Below, piece after piece: positions 48,357 to 56,926 of a stretch of 64,000 bases of DNA. Each line of letters starts with the position of its first letter. Within the stretch, counting starts at the first letter, position 1. The DNA is from Microbacterium tenebrionis (GTDB taxonomy: Bacteria > Actinomycetota > Actinomycetes > Actinomycetales > Microbacteriaceae). Location: contig NZ_CAHJXQ010000005.1 in NCBI RefSeq assembly GCF_903645325.1, forward strand, positions 62,001 through 126,000. The letters are read 5' to 3'. The translations under genes were made by a program, and so were the position numbers. The notes under the pieces are model-generated. The model ran no database searches. It was given only the letters and a program-made list of their open reading frames with translations, and was not told where the DNA came from.

Positions 48357-49823
48357 ATGACCTTCGCAGCCGAGATCACAGCCCGCGCGACAGCGCTGGT
48401 CGCAGTGCTCGGGGCTGACGTCGAGTCGCACGACGTCGCGACTCGCATCGCGCTGCTGAGCGATGCGGATGCCGTCACGCTGGCCGAGACGGCGGCAGCG
48501 CTGATGCGCTGCGCCGAGCTCGTGCAGGTGGCGGCCGTCGGGGTGATCGCGACGCGTTCGACACGGGATGCCGGGCACTCGGGCCTCGCGCAGTCGCGCG
48601 GGCACCGCACGGCGCTGTCGCTCGTGCAAGAGCTCACGGGCGCGGGCAAGGCGGATGCTGCGCGCAAGGTGCGCGTCGGGGAATCACTGTTGAGCGTGCC
48701 CGAGCCAGTGGTCGACGAACTCCTCGGCACTGCAAGCGAGAAGTCTCCGCCGCTGGCATGGGATGCTGCGCTCGGCGCGGCGCTGCTCGCGCAGACGATC
48801 ACCGCGGCGCAGAACGACGCCATCCGGCAGGGGCTCGGGGAGCCCGTGGTTGCGGAGGGTGCTGATGATTCAGCGGCCGAGGCAGCGGCTGCGGCGTGGA
48901 CACTCGCGGCAGAGCAACTGATCGCGGAAGCTGTGACGGTGTCGCTGGATGAGCTTCGACAGACCGCCAGGTCCGTGCGGGATCGACTCGACCCGGACGG
49001 CGCGCATCGCCGTTTCCTGGAGAGGTTCGAGCGCCGAAGCGTCCGGCTGTGGATGGATGCCGACGGCAACCGGCGCGGCTCGTTCCTCTTCGACGACGAG
49101 GGCTGGCTGCTGGCGCAGACGATGCGCGACAATGCTCTGCGCCCGCGGCGCGGCGGGCCGCGTTTCGTCGACTCAGCGGAGCGCGAACGCGCCGCCGACC
49201 TCACCGCCGACGAGCGGACCAATGACCAGCTCACGTACGACCTGTTTCTCGATGTTCTGAGGGCCGGAACCCTGGCAGACGCCGAGACGGTGTTCGGCAC
49301 TCGGCAGGCCGGCGTCAGGCTCGTGCGCGTCGTCGACGCGACGACATCGCACACCGAGGATGGCCTGACGACTCTGCCCGCCGCTGTCGCCGATCAGCAC
49401 GCCTGCGACAGCGGCTACGTCCCGGTCACGGTCGACGGATGCGGCAACCCTCTCGATGTCGGTCGCGAGCAGCGCCTGTTCACGACACGACAGCGCATCG
49501 GGCTCGCCCTGCGCGACGGCGGCTGCATGTGGCGAGGGTGCGACCGGCCGTCGTCGTACTGTGAATCGCACCACATCGACGAATGGAGTGCGGACGGTGG
49601 GCGGACCGACATCGATCGCGGGATCCTGCTGTGCCGGTTTCATCATATGAACCTGCATCACCACGGGTGGCGGATCACACGCGACGGGAAAAGCAACTTC
49701 GCTCTCCATCCACCCGGTGACAGGTTGGGCGAAAAGGCGATCATTCTGCAAAGGCCCCTTCCGCTCACATATGCGTGGGCGGGGATCGATCCGCCGCCGC
49801 GAAGATTCCGCCCGGCAGGGTGA
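48357..49823 (+). CDS. DUF222/HNH endonuclease-domain protein (13E12 type), second copy
   Basis: The 488-residue protein has an N-terminal DUF222 region and a C-terminal HNH centre (GGCMWRGCDRPSSYCESHHI, GILLCRFHHMNLHHHGW) with paired Cys. It is clearly the same architecture as the gene at 10.4-11.8 kb but divergent in sequence. Such paralogues are typical of Microbacteriaceae; their activity is not established. A pair of 22-bp direct repeats lies just downstream. Confidence 0.88.
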   Translation: MTFAAEITARATALVAVLGADVESHDVATRIALLSDADAVTLAETAAALMRCAELVQVAAVGVIATRSTRDAGHSGLAQSRGHRTALSLVQELTGAGKADAARKVRVGESLLSVPEPVVDELLGTASEKSPPLAWDAALGAALLAQTITAAQNDAIRQGLGEPVVAEGADDSAAEAAAAAWTLAAEQLIAEAVTVSLDELRQTARSVRDRLDPDGAHRRFLERFERRSVRLWMDADGNRRGSFLFDDEGWLLAQTMRDNALRPRRGGPRFVDSAERERAADLTADERTNDQLTYDLFLDVLRAGTLADAETVFGTRQAGVRLVRVVDATTSHTEDGLTTLPAAVADQHACDSGYVPVTVDGCGNPLDVGREQRLFTTRQRIGLALRDGGCMWRGCDRPSSYCESHHIDEWSADGGRTDIDRGILLCRFHHMNLHHHGWRITRDGKSNFALHPPGDRLGEKAIILQRPLPLTYAWAGIDPPPRRFRPAG

Positions 49824-49910
49824 GCCGTGGCTGGCGGGGCGTGAACGCGTCGTCGACGTTGCCGTGCGGCCGGCCAGGTGGCGCGAATGGTCGCCCCGGC
49901 CGTCCTGAGA

Positions 49911-49932
49911 CAGCACAACGCGACACCTCGCG
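49911..49932 (+). repeat. 22-bp direct repeat, copy 1
   Basis: The segment starts CAGCACAACGCGACACCTCG and is repeated exactly 84 bp downstream, in the 286-bp gap between the DUF222/HNH gene and the LacI gene. Its role is unknown; no gene lies in this gap. Confidence 0.55.
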
Positions 49933-49994
49933 ACCGGAATCGGGTTCAGCATCCGACGCAGGTGACGCAATGCGTCGCCTTCCGTGCGCCGAGG

Positions 49995-50016
49995 CAGCAC
50001 AACGCGACACCTCGCG
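49995..50016 (+). repeat. 22-bp direct repeat, copy 2
   Basis: Exact second copy of the repeat at 49911-49932. Both copies are preceded by a G or C-rich GA/GG dinucleotide context, but the flanks differ, so the repeat unit is confined to these bases. Confidence 0.55.
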
Positions 50017-50109
50017 TGAGACTGTGGATGCGGCATCCGTGGCATCCGGCACCAGCACACCCCGGAGCCGAGACTGGTAACGTTCCCTCATCGGAGCGGG
50101 AGGCAGGGC

Positions 50110-51135
50110 ATGAGCGCACGGGCACACCGCCCGACCATCAAAGAGGTCGCGCAGCACGCCGGCGTGAGCCCGATGACCGTCTCGCGAACTCTCTCCGGCG
50201 GACTCAACGTCAAACCCGACGTGCAGGAACGCGTCCTCGCGGCCGTCGCCGAACTCGGCTATCACCGCAACGAGAACGCTCGCAGCATCCGCCCCGGCCA
50301 CTCCAGCGGACTCATCGGCGTCGCCATCACCAACATCGCCAACCCGTACTACAGCACCTTCGCGCTCGGCGTCGAAGAGGAGGCGGCGCTCACCGGCCGG
50401 CGCATCCTGCTCGGCAACACGTCCGAGGATGCCGCACGCGAGAACGCCCTTGTCAGCGACTTCCTCGGGCGCCGAGTCGAGGGGCTCATCGTCGTCCCGG
50501 CGAGCACCGACCCCGATCATCTCGCCGCCTCGCAGGCTCAGGGCGTCCCGGTCGTGCAGGCATCGCGCCGCATCGACGGACTGGATGCCGACAGCGTCGT
50601 CCTCGCCGACGACGACGGAGCCCACCGCGGCACAGCGGCGCTGCTCGACTCCGGCCACACCCGCATCGGCTACCTCGGTAACACGCTCTCGATCTTCACC
50701 GGGCAGCGTCGGCACGCCGGATTCATCCGGGCACTCGAGGAGCGCGGCATCGCGATCGACCCGGCCCTCATCGCCGCAGGGCAGCAGACCGTCGACCAGG
50801 CCCGCGAGGCCACCCGCGCCTTGCTGCGGATGAAGAACCCGCCGACAGCCCTCTTCTGCGCCAACAACCGCAACGCCATCGGTGCGCTCAAAGAGATCAG
50901 CCGTCAGCTCGGCGCCGGGCTCAAGCCCGCGTCGGCATACCCGGAGATCATGAGCTTCGACGACTTCGAGCTCGCTGAGCTCTCGCCGGTGCCGATCAGC
51001 GTCATCGATCACGACCCGCGGGAACTCGGGCGCACGGCCGCGCGCCTGCTCCTGGACCGATTGGATGCCGAAGGCGACGGCGGCGCGACGCGTGAAGTCG
51101 AGCTGCCCGTGCAGTTGCGGATGCACCTGCGGTAG
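50110..51135 (+). CDS. LacI family transcriptional regulator of sugar locus B
   Basis: ATG 50110 follows GGGAGG. The 341-residue protein has the LacI helix-turn-helix (TIKEVAQHAGVSPMTVSRTL) and the hinge NENARSIRPGHSSG, then the effector-binding domain (GLIGVAITNIANPYYSTFAL). It is co-directional with locus B and lies just before a LacI-type palindrome, so it probably controls the following operon in response to the imported sugar or a phosphosugar. Confidence 0.92.
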   Translation: MSARAHRPTIKEVAQHAGVSPMTVSRTLSGGLNVKPDVQERVLAAVAELGYHRNENARSIRPGHSSGLIGVAITNIANPYYSTFALGVEEEAALTGRRILLGNTSEDAARENALVSDFLGRRVEGLIVVPASTDPDHLAASQAQGVPVVQASRRIDGLDADSVVLADDDGAHRGTAALLDSGHTRIGYLGNTLSIFTGQRRHAGFIRALEERGIAIDPALIAAGQQTVDQAREATRALLRMKNPPTALFCANNRNAIGALKEISRQLGAGLKPASAYPEIMSFDDFELAELSPVPISVIDHDPRELGRTAARLLLDRLDAEGDGGATREVELPVQLRMHLR

Positions 51136-51150
51136 ACGGGCGGAAAGGTG

Positions 51151-51185
51151 TTGACACCCCTTGCAGGTGTTGGTAACGTTACCAA
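51151..51185 (+). promoter_or_regulatory. promoter with overlapping LacI operator for locus B
   Basis: TTGACA at 51151-51156 and TAACGT at 51174-51179 are spaced by 17 bp, a good sigma-A-type promoter. The perfect 16-bp palindrome TTGGTAACGTTACCAA (51170-51185) covers the -10 region. Bound LacI regulator would block polymerase. The ROK kinase gene starts 22 bp after the palindrome. Confidence 0.75.
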
Positions 51186-51207
51186 TCAATCAGATGGGAG
51201 TGTGGCG

Positions 51208-52098
51208 ATGGAGCTGTGCATCGACTTCGGTGGCACCGAGATCAAGCTCGCCGTCATCGAGGGCGCCAGCATCCTGGCATCCGACCGCATCTCGGTCACC
51301 GGCACCACCGCCGATCTCGACGCCGCCGTCGCAGCATCCCGCGCGCTCATCGAGCGCACCGGCGCCCCGACCGCGGTCGGCATCGCCGTCCCGGGCGTCG
51401 TCGACCCGGCATCCGGCCGCATGCTGCACGCCAACGACAAGTACGGCTTCCTGAACGACTTCGACCTGCGGGGTTGGGCACACCGCGAATTCGGTCTCCC
51501 TTCCGTCATAGAGAACGATGCCCGCGCAGCCCTCATCGGCGAGACCTCCACCGGCTCGGCATCCGGCGAGCGCGACGCCGTGCTCATCACGCTCGGCACC
51601 GGCATCGGCACCGCCGCCATGATCGACGGCATCCCGCTGCGCGGCGTCACCGGGCATGCCGGCATCCTCGGCGGCCACACCACCGTCGACATCCACGGGC
51701 CTGTGTGCCCGTGCGGGAACGTCGGGTGCGGGGAAGCGCTGGCGTCGAGTTGGGCGTTGCAGGGGAGTGCCCCTCACCCTTCGACAGGCTCAGGGATCGG
51801 CACGGTCAAGGACCTGTTCGCCTCCGACGCCCACGCCGAGACCCGCGACGCATTCCTCCGGGTCTGGGGCGCGACCGTCGTCACCCTCTGCCACATGTAC
51901 GACCCGAGCGTCGTCATCCTCTCCGGCGGCATCCTGCGCGCCGGCGACGCCGTCCGCACCCCGATCGAGACCTACGTGCGCGAGCACCTCTGGCCGTCCA
52001 TGACCGCCCCGCGCTTCGTCGTGCCGCCCGAGCCCGAATACTCCGTCGCCCGCGGACTCAGCGTCCTCGCCCACCAGAACCACCAGGAGAACCCGTGA
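51208..52098 (+). CDS. ROK family sugar kinase
   Basis: ATG 51208 has GGGAG seven bases upstream; GTG 51202 is too close. The 296-residue protein has the ATP-binding motif CIDFGGTEIKLAV, IVGVVDPAS-type loop (AVPGVVDPASGRM), the zinc motif with Cys167, Cys169 and Cys174 in CPCGNVGCGE, and a late GG motif (ILSGGILRAG). It should phosphorylate a hexose. An in-frame palindromic repeat interrupts the region after the zinc motif. It is coupled by GTGA to the mannose-6-phosphate isomerase gene. Confidence 0.9.
   Translation: MELCIDFGGTEIKLAVIEGASILASDRISVTGTTADLDAAVAASRALIERTGAPTAVGIAVPGVVDPASGRMLHANDKYGFLNDFDLRGWAHREFGLPSVIENDARAALIGETSTGSASGERDAVLITLGTGIGTAAMIDGIPLRGVTGHAGILGGHTTVDIHGPVCPCGNVGCGEALASSWALQGSAPHPSTGSGIGTVKDLFASDAHAETRDAFLRVWGATVVTLCHMYDPSVVILSGGILRAGDAVRTPIETYVREHLWPSMTAPRFVVPPEPEYSVARGLSVLAHQNHQENP
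51777..51796 (+). repeat. in-frame palindromic repeat inside the ROK gene
   Basis: The core CTTCGACAGGCTCAG (51779-51793) sits inside arms CCCT/AGGG and is read through in frame as part of PSTGSGIGT. The inverse copy occurs inside the glycosidase gene at 57498-57512. The same core is a dispersed repeat known by eye in actinobacterial genomes; genome-wide frequency was not computed. Confidence 0.6.
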
Positions 52099-53909
52099 CC
52101 GAGTCCAGGCAGCCGATCAGCGACATGCACGAGGGGCACACCCAGCGCGGCCGCTACGACACGCAGCCCACCGTGCCCCTCCCCGCCGGCGAGCGCATCC
52201 TCCGCGGCGCACCCGCGTGGCAGAAGGCGGCCGAGAACACGAAGATCCTCCTCGTCGACACCTACCCCGGCGTCGACGTCCCGGCCCTCACCGCACAGAT
52301 CAGCGCGGCGCTCCCCGACTGGACGATCGTCGACGTCGAGGATGCCGCCCGCCCCGTCGCCGAGATCGAGCAGCTCATCGCGCCGAACCTCACCGACGAC
52401 CGCGTCTTCGGCGTCATGAGCCACTTCACCCTCACCGACTTCTACGACGCCGGAAAGCTCGACGAGCTCGCCGGCCGTGTCACCGACCACACGATCGTGG
52501 TCGGCTGGGGGGCTGGACTCCTGGCGGGCCTCATCCACGACACCGCCACGGTGCTCGTCGACATGGCCCGCTGGGAGATCCAGCTGCGGCAGCGCGCCGG
52601 CGCCACCAACTGGCGCGCCGACAACGCCGACGAGGACAACCTGCGCAAGTACAAGCGCGGATTCTTCGTCGAGTGGCGCGGCGCCGACCGCCACAAGCGC
52701 TCCCTCTTCGACACCGTCGACTTCGTCCTCGACGGCAACGCCATCGCCCCCGCCGAGCCGCACCCCGACTCGCCGGAGGCCGGCATGATCACGGGCGACG
52801 CGTTCCGCGCGGCCCTGCAGGATGCCGCCACCCGCCCGTTCCGCGTCGTGCCGTTCTTCGACCCCGGTATATGGGGCGGCCAGTGGATGAAGTCGCTCAT
52901 CGGCCTCGACCCCTCCAAGGACAACTACGCCTGGTGCTTCGACTGCGTCCCCGAGGAGAACTCGCTGCTGCTCGAGGCCGAAGAAGGCGGCGTCATCGAG
53001 ATCCCGTCCCTCGACCTCGTCTTCGCGCAGCCCGTCGACCTGCTTGGCGCCAAGACGTTCTCGCGGTTCGGGGCGGAGTTCCCGATCCGCTTCGACTTCC
53101 TCGACACCATGGACGGCGGCAACCTCAGCCTGCAGGTGCATCCGCTCACCGACTACATCCAGAACACGTTCGGGATGCCGTACACGCAGGACGAGAGCTA
53201 CTACCTGCTGGATGCCGGTGACGACGCGGTCGTCTACCTCGGCACGAAGAACGGCATCGACCAGGATGCGATGCTCGCCGACCTCGCCACCGCGCAGCAG
53301 GGCGAGACGCCCTTCCCCGCCGAGAAGTACATCAACTCCTACCTGGCCCGCAAGCACGACCACTTCGCGATCCCCTCGGGCACGATCCACTGCTCCGGCG
53401 CGAACTCGATGGTGCTCGAGATCTCGGCCACGCCCTTCATCTTCACGTTCAAGCTGTGGGACTGGGGCCGCGTCGGGCTCGACGGCATCCCGCGCCCCGT
53501 GCATCTCGACCACGGCGCCCGCAACATCCAGTGGGACCGCGACACCGACTGGGTGAACGAGAACCTCATCGGCCAGGTCGAAGAGATCAGCCGCGACGGC
53601 GACACGATCGAGGAGCGCACGGGCCTGCACGAACTCGAGTTCATCGAGACGCGCCGGCACTGGTTCACCACCGGCGCCGACCACGACACCGACGGCACGG
53701 TCAACGTCCTCAACCTCGTCGAGGGCGATGAGGCCCGCGTGATCAGCCCCACCGGCGCGTTCGACCCGTTCGTCATCCACTACGCGGAGACCTTCATCAT
53801 CCCGGCATCCGTCGGGGCCTACCGGATCGAGCGCACCGAGCACACCCGCAGCGAGCGCCTCGCCACCCTCAAGGCGTACGTCAGAGGATCCCGCACGAGC
53901 GACGACTGA
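52095..53909 (+). CDS. manA: class I mannose-6-phosphate isomerase with long N-terminal region
   Basis: GTG 52095 overlaps the ROK stop. The 604-residue protein is about 200 residues longer than typical ManA. The N-terminal part (ILLVDTYPGVDVPALTAQIS, VVGWGAGLLAGLIHDTATVL, KYKRGFFVEWRGADRHKR) resembles a uridine-kinase-like domain reported in fused members. The C-terminal cupin part has the zinc ligands in LSLQVHPLTDYIQ and SGTIHCSGANSMVLEIS. It interconverts mannose-6-phosphate and fructose-6-phosphate. It follows the ROK kinase, so the locus likely feeds mannose into glycolysis. Confidence 0.85.
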   Translation: MTESRQPISDMHEGHTQRGRYDTQPTVPLPAGERILRGAPAWQKAAENTKILLVDTYPGVDVPALTAQISAALPDWTIVDVEDAARPVAEIEQLIAPNLTDDRVFGVMSHFTLTDFYDAGKLDELAGRVTDHTIVVGWGAGLLAGLIHDTATVLVDMARWEIQLRQRAGATNWRADNADEDNLRKYKRGFFVEWRGADRHKRSLFDTVDFVLDGNAIAPAEPHPDSPEAGMITGDAFRAALQDAATRPFRVVPFFDPGIWGGQWMKSLIGLDPSKDNYAWCFDCVPEENSLLLEAEEGGVIEIPSLDLVFAQPVDLLGAKTFSRFGAEFPIRFDFLDTMDGGNLSLQVHPLTDYIQNTFGMPYTQDESYYLLDAGDDAVVYLGTKNGIDQDAMLADLATAQQGETPFPAEKYINSYLARKHDHFAIPSGTIHCSGANSMVLEISATPFIFTFKLWDWGRVGLDGIPRPVHLDHGARNIQWDRDTDWVNENLIGQVEEISRDGDTIEERTGLHELEFIETRRHWFTTGADHDTDGTVNVLNLVEGDEARVISPTGAFDPFVIHYAETFIIPASVGAYRIERTEHTRSERLATLKAYVRGSRTSDD

Positions 53910-53949
53910 ATCCCGAAACACCGACAACAGCATGAACAAAGGAGTTCCC

Positions 53950-55221
53950 ATGATCTCGCGACGCAAGATCGCCATCACCGTCACCGGCCTGGTCCTGGCC
54001 GGAGCAGCCCTGGCCGGCTGCTCCGGCGGGTCCGGCGGAACGGGCGGCGGTGGAGAGACCACCGGCACGCTCAACTTCTACACGGACAAGGCCGCGTGGA
54101 AGCCCGACTTCGAATCCCTCAACGAGACGAGCTCGGCCGACGTCGACATCGACCTGAAGACGACCGGCTACTCGGACGCCAATCAGTACGACGCGTTCAT
54201 CAAGCAGTCCTTCCGCACGAACAAGTCCCCAGGCCTGTTCACCTGGCACACCGGCCAGTCGCTCAAGGAGCTCGTCGACGAGGGCCTGATCGCCGAGACC
54301 ACCGACATCTGGTCCAAGGCGATCGACGAGGGCTGGGTGAGCGAGGACCTCGCCAAGGGGTACACGTTCGACGGCAAGCAGTACTGCGTGCCGATGAACA
54401 TCGCCTACTGGATCATGTTCTACAACAAGGCCGCGTTCGCCGACAACGGCATCGAGGTGCCCACCACCTGGGATGAGCTGAACACCGCAGCGGAGACCCT
54501 GAAGGATGCCGGCGTCACCCCGTACTACCAGACGAGCACGCTGTTCACGTTCCAGTGGTTCCAGCACCTCGTCGCCTCGACCGACCCCGAGCTCTACCAG
54601 GGGCTCACGACCGGCGAGGTCAAGTACACCGACCCCGAGATCGTCGACGTCATGAACCTGTGGCTCGACGAGCAGAAGGACGGCTGGTTCAGCGACCCGG
54701 GCAGCACGACCGACCCGGCCGTCGCGCTCAAGCAGGGCGACTTCGCGATGATCAACTTCGGCACGTTCTTCGCCGGCAACCTCGCCGGCGCCGGCATGAG
54801 CGCCGACGACTACGGCATGTTCGCCATCCCGGCCGTCAACGGCGACCTCGACAAGACGCCGGTCGCCGTCGAGTCCGGCCCGATCTGCGTGGCCGAGAGC
54901 TCGTCGCAGAAGGATCTCGGACTCGCCTACTCCGAGTGGTGGATGTCGGACGGCGCGCAGACCGCCTGGAACGCCGCCCACGGCGACGTCGCGTTCAACC
55001 CGAAGGCCGAGGTCGCCGACCCCGCCCTCGCCGAGCTCGGCACCGAGATCGCCGGAGACGACTACCAGCTCTACGACCGCTTCTTCGAGGCGATGCCGAC
55101 CGAGATCGTCACGACGGCGATCGAGCAGTTCGGCGCGTTCAATGCCAACCCGGGCGACCCGATGCCGTTCCTGGAGAAGATCCAGGCCACGGCTGACAAG
55201 TACTGGGCAGAGCAGGAGTAA
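53950..55221 (+). CDS. sugar ABC transporter substrate-binding lipoprotein
   Basis: ATG 53950 follows AAAGGAG; an ATG at 53932 precedes the ribosome site and is rejected. The 423-residue precursor has signal sequence RRKIAITVTGLVLAGAALAG and lipobox LAGC. The mature part is a family-1 binding protein (GTLNFYTDKAAWKPDFESLN, YCVPMNIAYWIMFYNKAAFA). It begins 40 bp after the isomerase gene and supplies the two permeases that follow. Confidence 0.92.
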   Translation: MISRRKIAITVTGLVLAGAALAGCSGGSGGTGGGGETTGTLNFYTDKAAWKPDFESLNETSSADVDIDLKTTGYSDANQYDAFIKQSFRTNKSPGLFTWHTGQSLKELVDEGLIAETTDIWSKAIDEGWVSEDLAKGYTFDGKQYCVPMNIAYWIMFYNKAAFADNGIEVPTTWDELNTAAETLKDAGVTPYYQTSTLFTFQWFQHLVASTDPELYQGLTTGEVKYTDPEIVDVMNLWLDEQKDGWFSDPGSTTDPAVALKQGDFAMINFGTFFAGNLAGAGMSADDYGMFAIPAVNGDLDKTPVAVESGPICVAESSSQKDLGLAYSEWWMSDGAQTAWNAAHGDVAFNPKAEVADPALAELGTEIAGDDYQLYDRFFEAMPTEIVTTAIEQFGAFNANPGDPMPFLEKIQATADKYWAEQE

Positions 55222-55229
55222 CGCCGCCG

Positions 55230-56105
55230 ATGGCGCATCAGAAGACGCCGTACCAGTGGTCCGCCCGGGGCTTCGTGGCCCCGGGCGTGCTGCTCATCGC
55301 GGTTCTGCTCTACCTGCCGCTGCTGTGGACGGTCTACCTCAGCTTCACCGACTACAACGGCCTCGGCAGTCCCGACTGGATCGGCCTCGACAACTACGTC
55401 GAGATGTTCACCGACGGCGACTTCCTCGCCTCGTCCCTGAACACGGTGCTCTGGGTCGTCGGAACGCTCATCATCCCGGTCGGGATCGGACTCGCGGTGG
55501 CGCTGCTCACCTGGAACCTCGGCGGCGGACTCTGGCTGCGCCTGCCCTTCCTCATCCCCTACGCGCTCTCCGGCATCGGGGTCGGCGTGGTGTGGTCGTT
55601 CATCCTGTCGTCCGGCGGTGCGCTCGATCAGGCGCTCGCCCTGTTCGGCATCATGGATCCGCCTCGGTGGCTTCTGGATGCTCCGCTGAACACGGTCGTC
55701 ATGATCATCGCCGCCGCGTGGCAGGGCGTCGGCGTCAACGCGCTGCTGTTCACGATCGGCCTGCAGGCCATCCCGAAGGAGCCGCTCGAGGCCGCCCGCA
55801 TCGACGGCGCGAACGGCATCCGCCTGTTCACGAGCATCCTGTGGCCGATGCTACGCCCGCTCACCGCCGTGGTCGTCGGACTCTCGATCGTCGCGAGCCT
55901 GAAGACCTTCGACATCGTCTGGGGTATGACCAAGGGCGGCCCCGGAACCGTCTCGGAGACCCTGGCGCTGACGATGTACAAGGAGACCTTCGTCAACAGC
56001 GACTACGGACTCGGCTCCGCGATCGCCGTGTTCCTGACCGTCATCACGCTCGTCGCCTCGGTGACGTATCTGCGCCAGCAGCTGTCGCCGAAGAAGGAGT
56101 TCTGA
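55230..56105 (+). CDS. sugar ABC transporter permease (MalF type)
   Basis: The 291-residue protein has six predicted helices, starting GFVAPGVLLIAVLLYLPLLW, and the EAA loop PLEAARIDGANGIRLFTSIL. It starts 8 bp after the binding protein gene. It pairs with the next permease; no ATPase gene is in the locus. Confidence 0.92.
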   Translation: MAHQKTPYQWSARGFVAPGVLLIAVLLYLPLLWTVYLSFTDYNGLGSPDWIGLDNYVEMFTDGDFLASSLNTVLWVVGTLIIPVGIGLAVALLTWNLGGGLWLRLPFLIPYALSGIGVGVVWSFILSSGGALDQALALFGIMDPPRWLLDAPLNTVVMIIAAAWQGVGVNALLFTIGLQAIPKEPLEAARIDGANGIRLFTSILWPMLRPLTAVVVGLSIVASLKTFDIVWGMTKGGPGTVSETLALTMYKETFVNSDYGLGSAIAVFLTVITLVASVTYLRQQLSPKKEF

Positions 56106-56106
56106 C

Positions 56107-56916
56107 ATGAAGACCCTCCGCTACGGCATCCTCGTGATCCTCGGCCTCATCTGGCTGATGCCCGCCTACCTGCTCGTCGTCAATGCCGCCAAGGATCCGC
56201 TCACCTTCACCTCGAAGGAGTCGTGGATCCCGACCGACTTCCACCTGTTCGAGAACTTCGCAGCGGCCTTCGAGCTCTCGGGCCTGGGCAGCAGCATCGT
56301 CAGCACGCTGATCTACTCGATCGTCTCGCCCACGATCGCCGTGCTCATCGGTGCAGCCGCCGGGTACGCGATCGTCGCCCTTCGGCTCAAGCACGGATTC
56401 ACCTGGTTCGTCGTGATCTTCGGCGGATCGGTGTTCCCGCTGCAGATGATCCTGCTGCCGCTGTTCGACGCATATTCCCGCACCGGCATGTTCGACACCC
56501 GGGTGGGCATGGTCATCATCTACACGGTCATCTCGATCCCGTTCTCCGCCTTCGTCATGCGCAACTTCTTCACCGGGGTCGCGCACTCGACGTTCGAGGC
56601 GGCCGTGCTTGACGGCGCCACGACCTGGCAGATCTTCACCCGCATGTACCTGCCGATGGCATCCAGCGCGCTCGTGGCGATCTTCATCCTGCAGGCCACG
56701 TTCATCTGGAACGACCTGCTGCTGGGTCTGACCCTCAGCCAGTCCGACGACATCCGGCCGATCGTGACGACTCTGTCGGGCATGCAGAGCACGTACGGCG
56801 GAGCTCAGATGTCGACCGTGCTCGCTGCGGCCGTGATCGTCTCGCTGCCGACCGTCGTTCTGTTCCTGTGCACGCAGAAGTTCTTCAACAAGGGTCTGGC
56901 CCTCGGCCAGTACTGA
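56107..56916 (+). CDS. sugar ABC transporter permease (MalG type)
   Basis: The 269-residue protein has about six helices, starting YGILVILGLIWLMPAYLLVV, and the EAA loop TFEAAVLDGATTWQIFTRMY. It starts one base after the previous stop. It completes the locus B importer. Confidence 0.92.
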   Translation: MKTLRYGILVILGLIWLMPAYLLVVNAAKDPLTFTSKESWIPTDFHLFENFAAAFELSGLGSSIVSTLIYSIVSPTIAVLIGAAAGYAIVALRLKHGFTWFVVIFGGSVFPLQMILLPLFDAYSRTGMFDTRVGMVIIYTVISIPFSAFVMRNFFTGVAHSTFEAAVLDGATTWQIFTRMYLPMASSALVAIFILQATFIWNDLLLGLTLSQSDDIRPIVTTLSGMQSTYGGAQMSTVLAAAVIVSLPTVVLFLCTQKFFNKGLALGQY

Positions 56917-56926
56917 AAGGAACCTC

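Noticed and set aside
51972..54074. 700-codon minus-strand frame opposite the mannose-6-phosphate isomerase.
   Set aside because: Composition (Val/Glu/Gly/Asp repeats) is the usual antisense shadow; no motif and no ribosome site.
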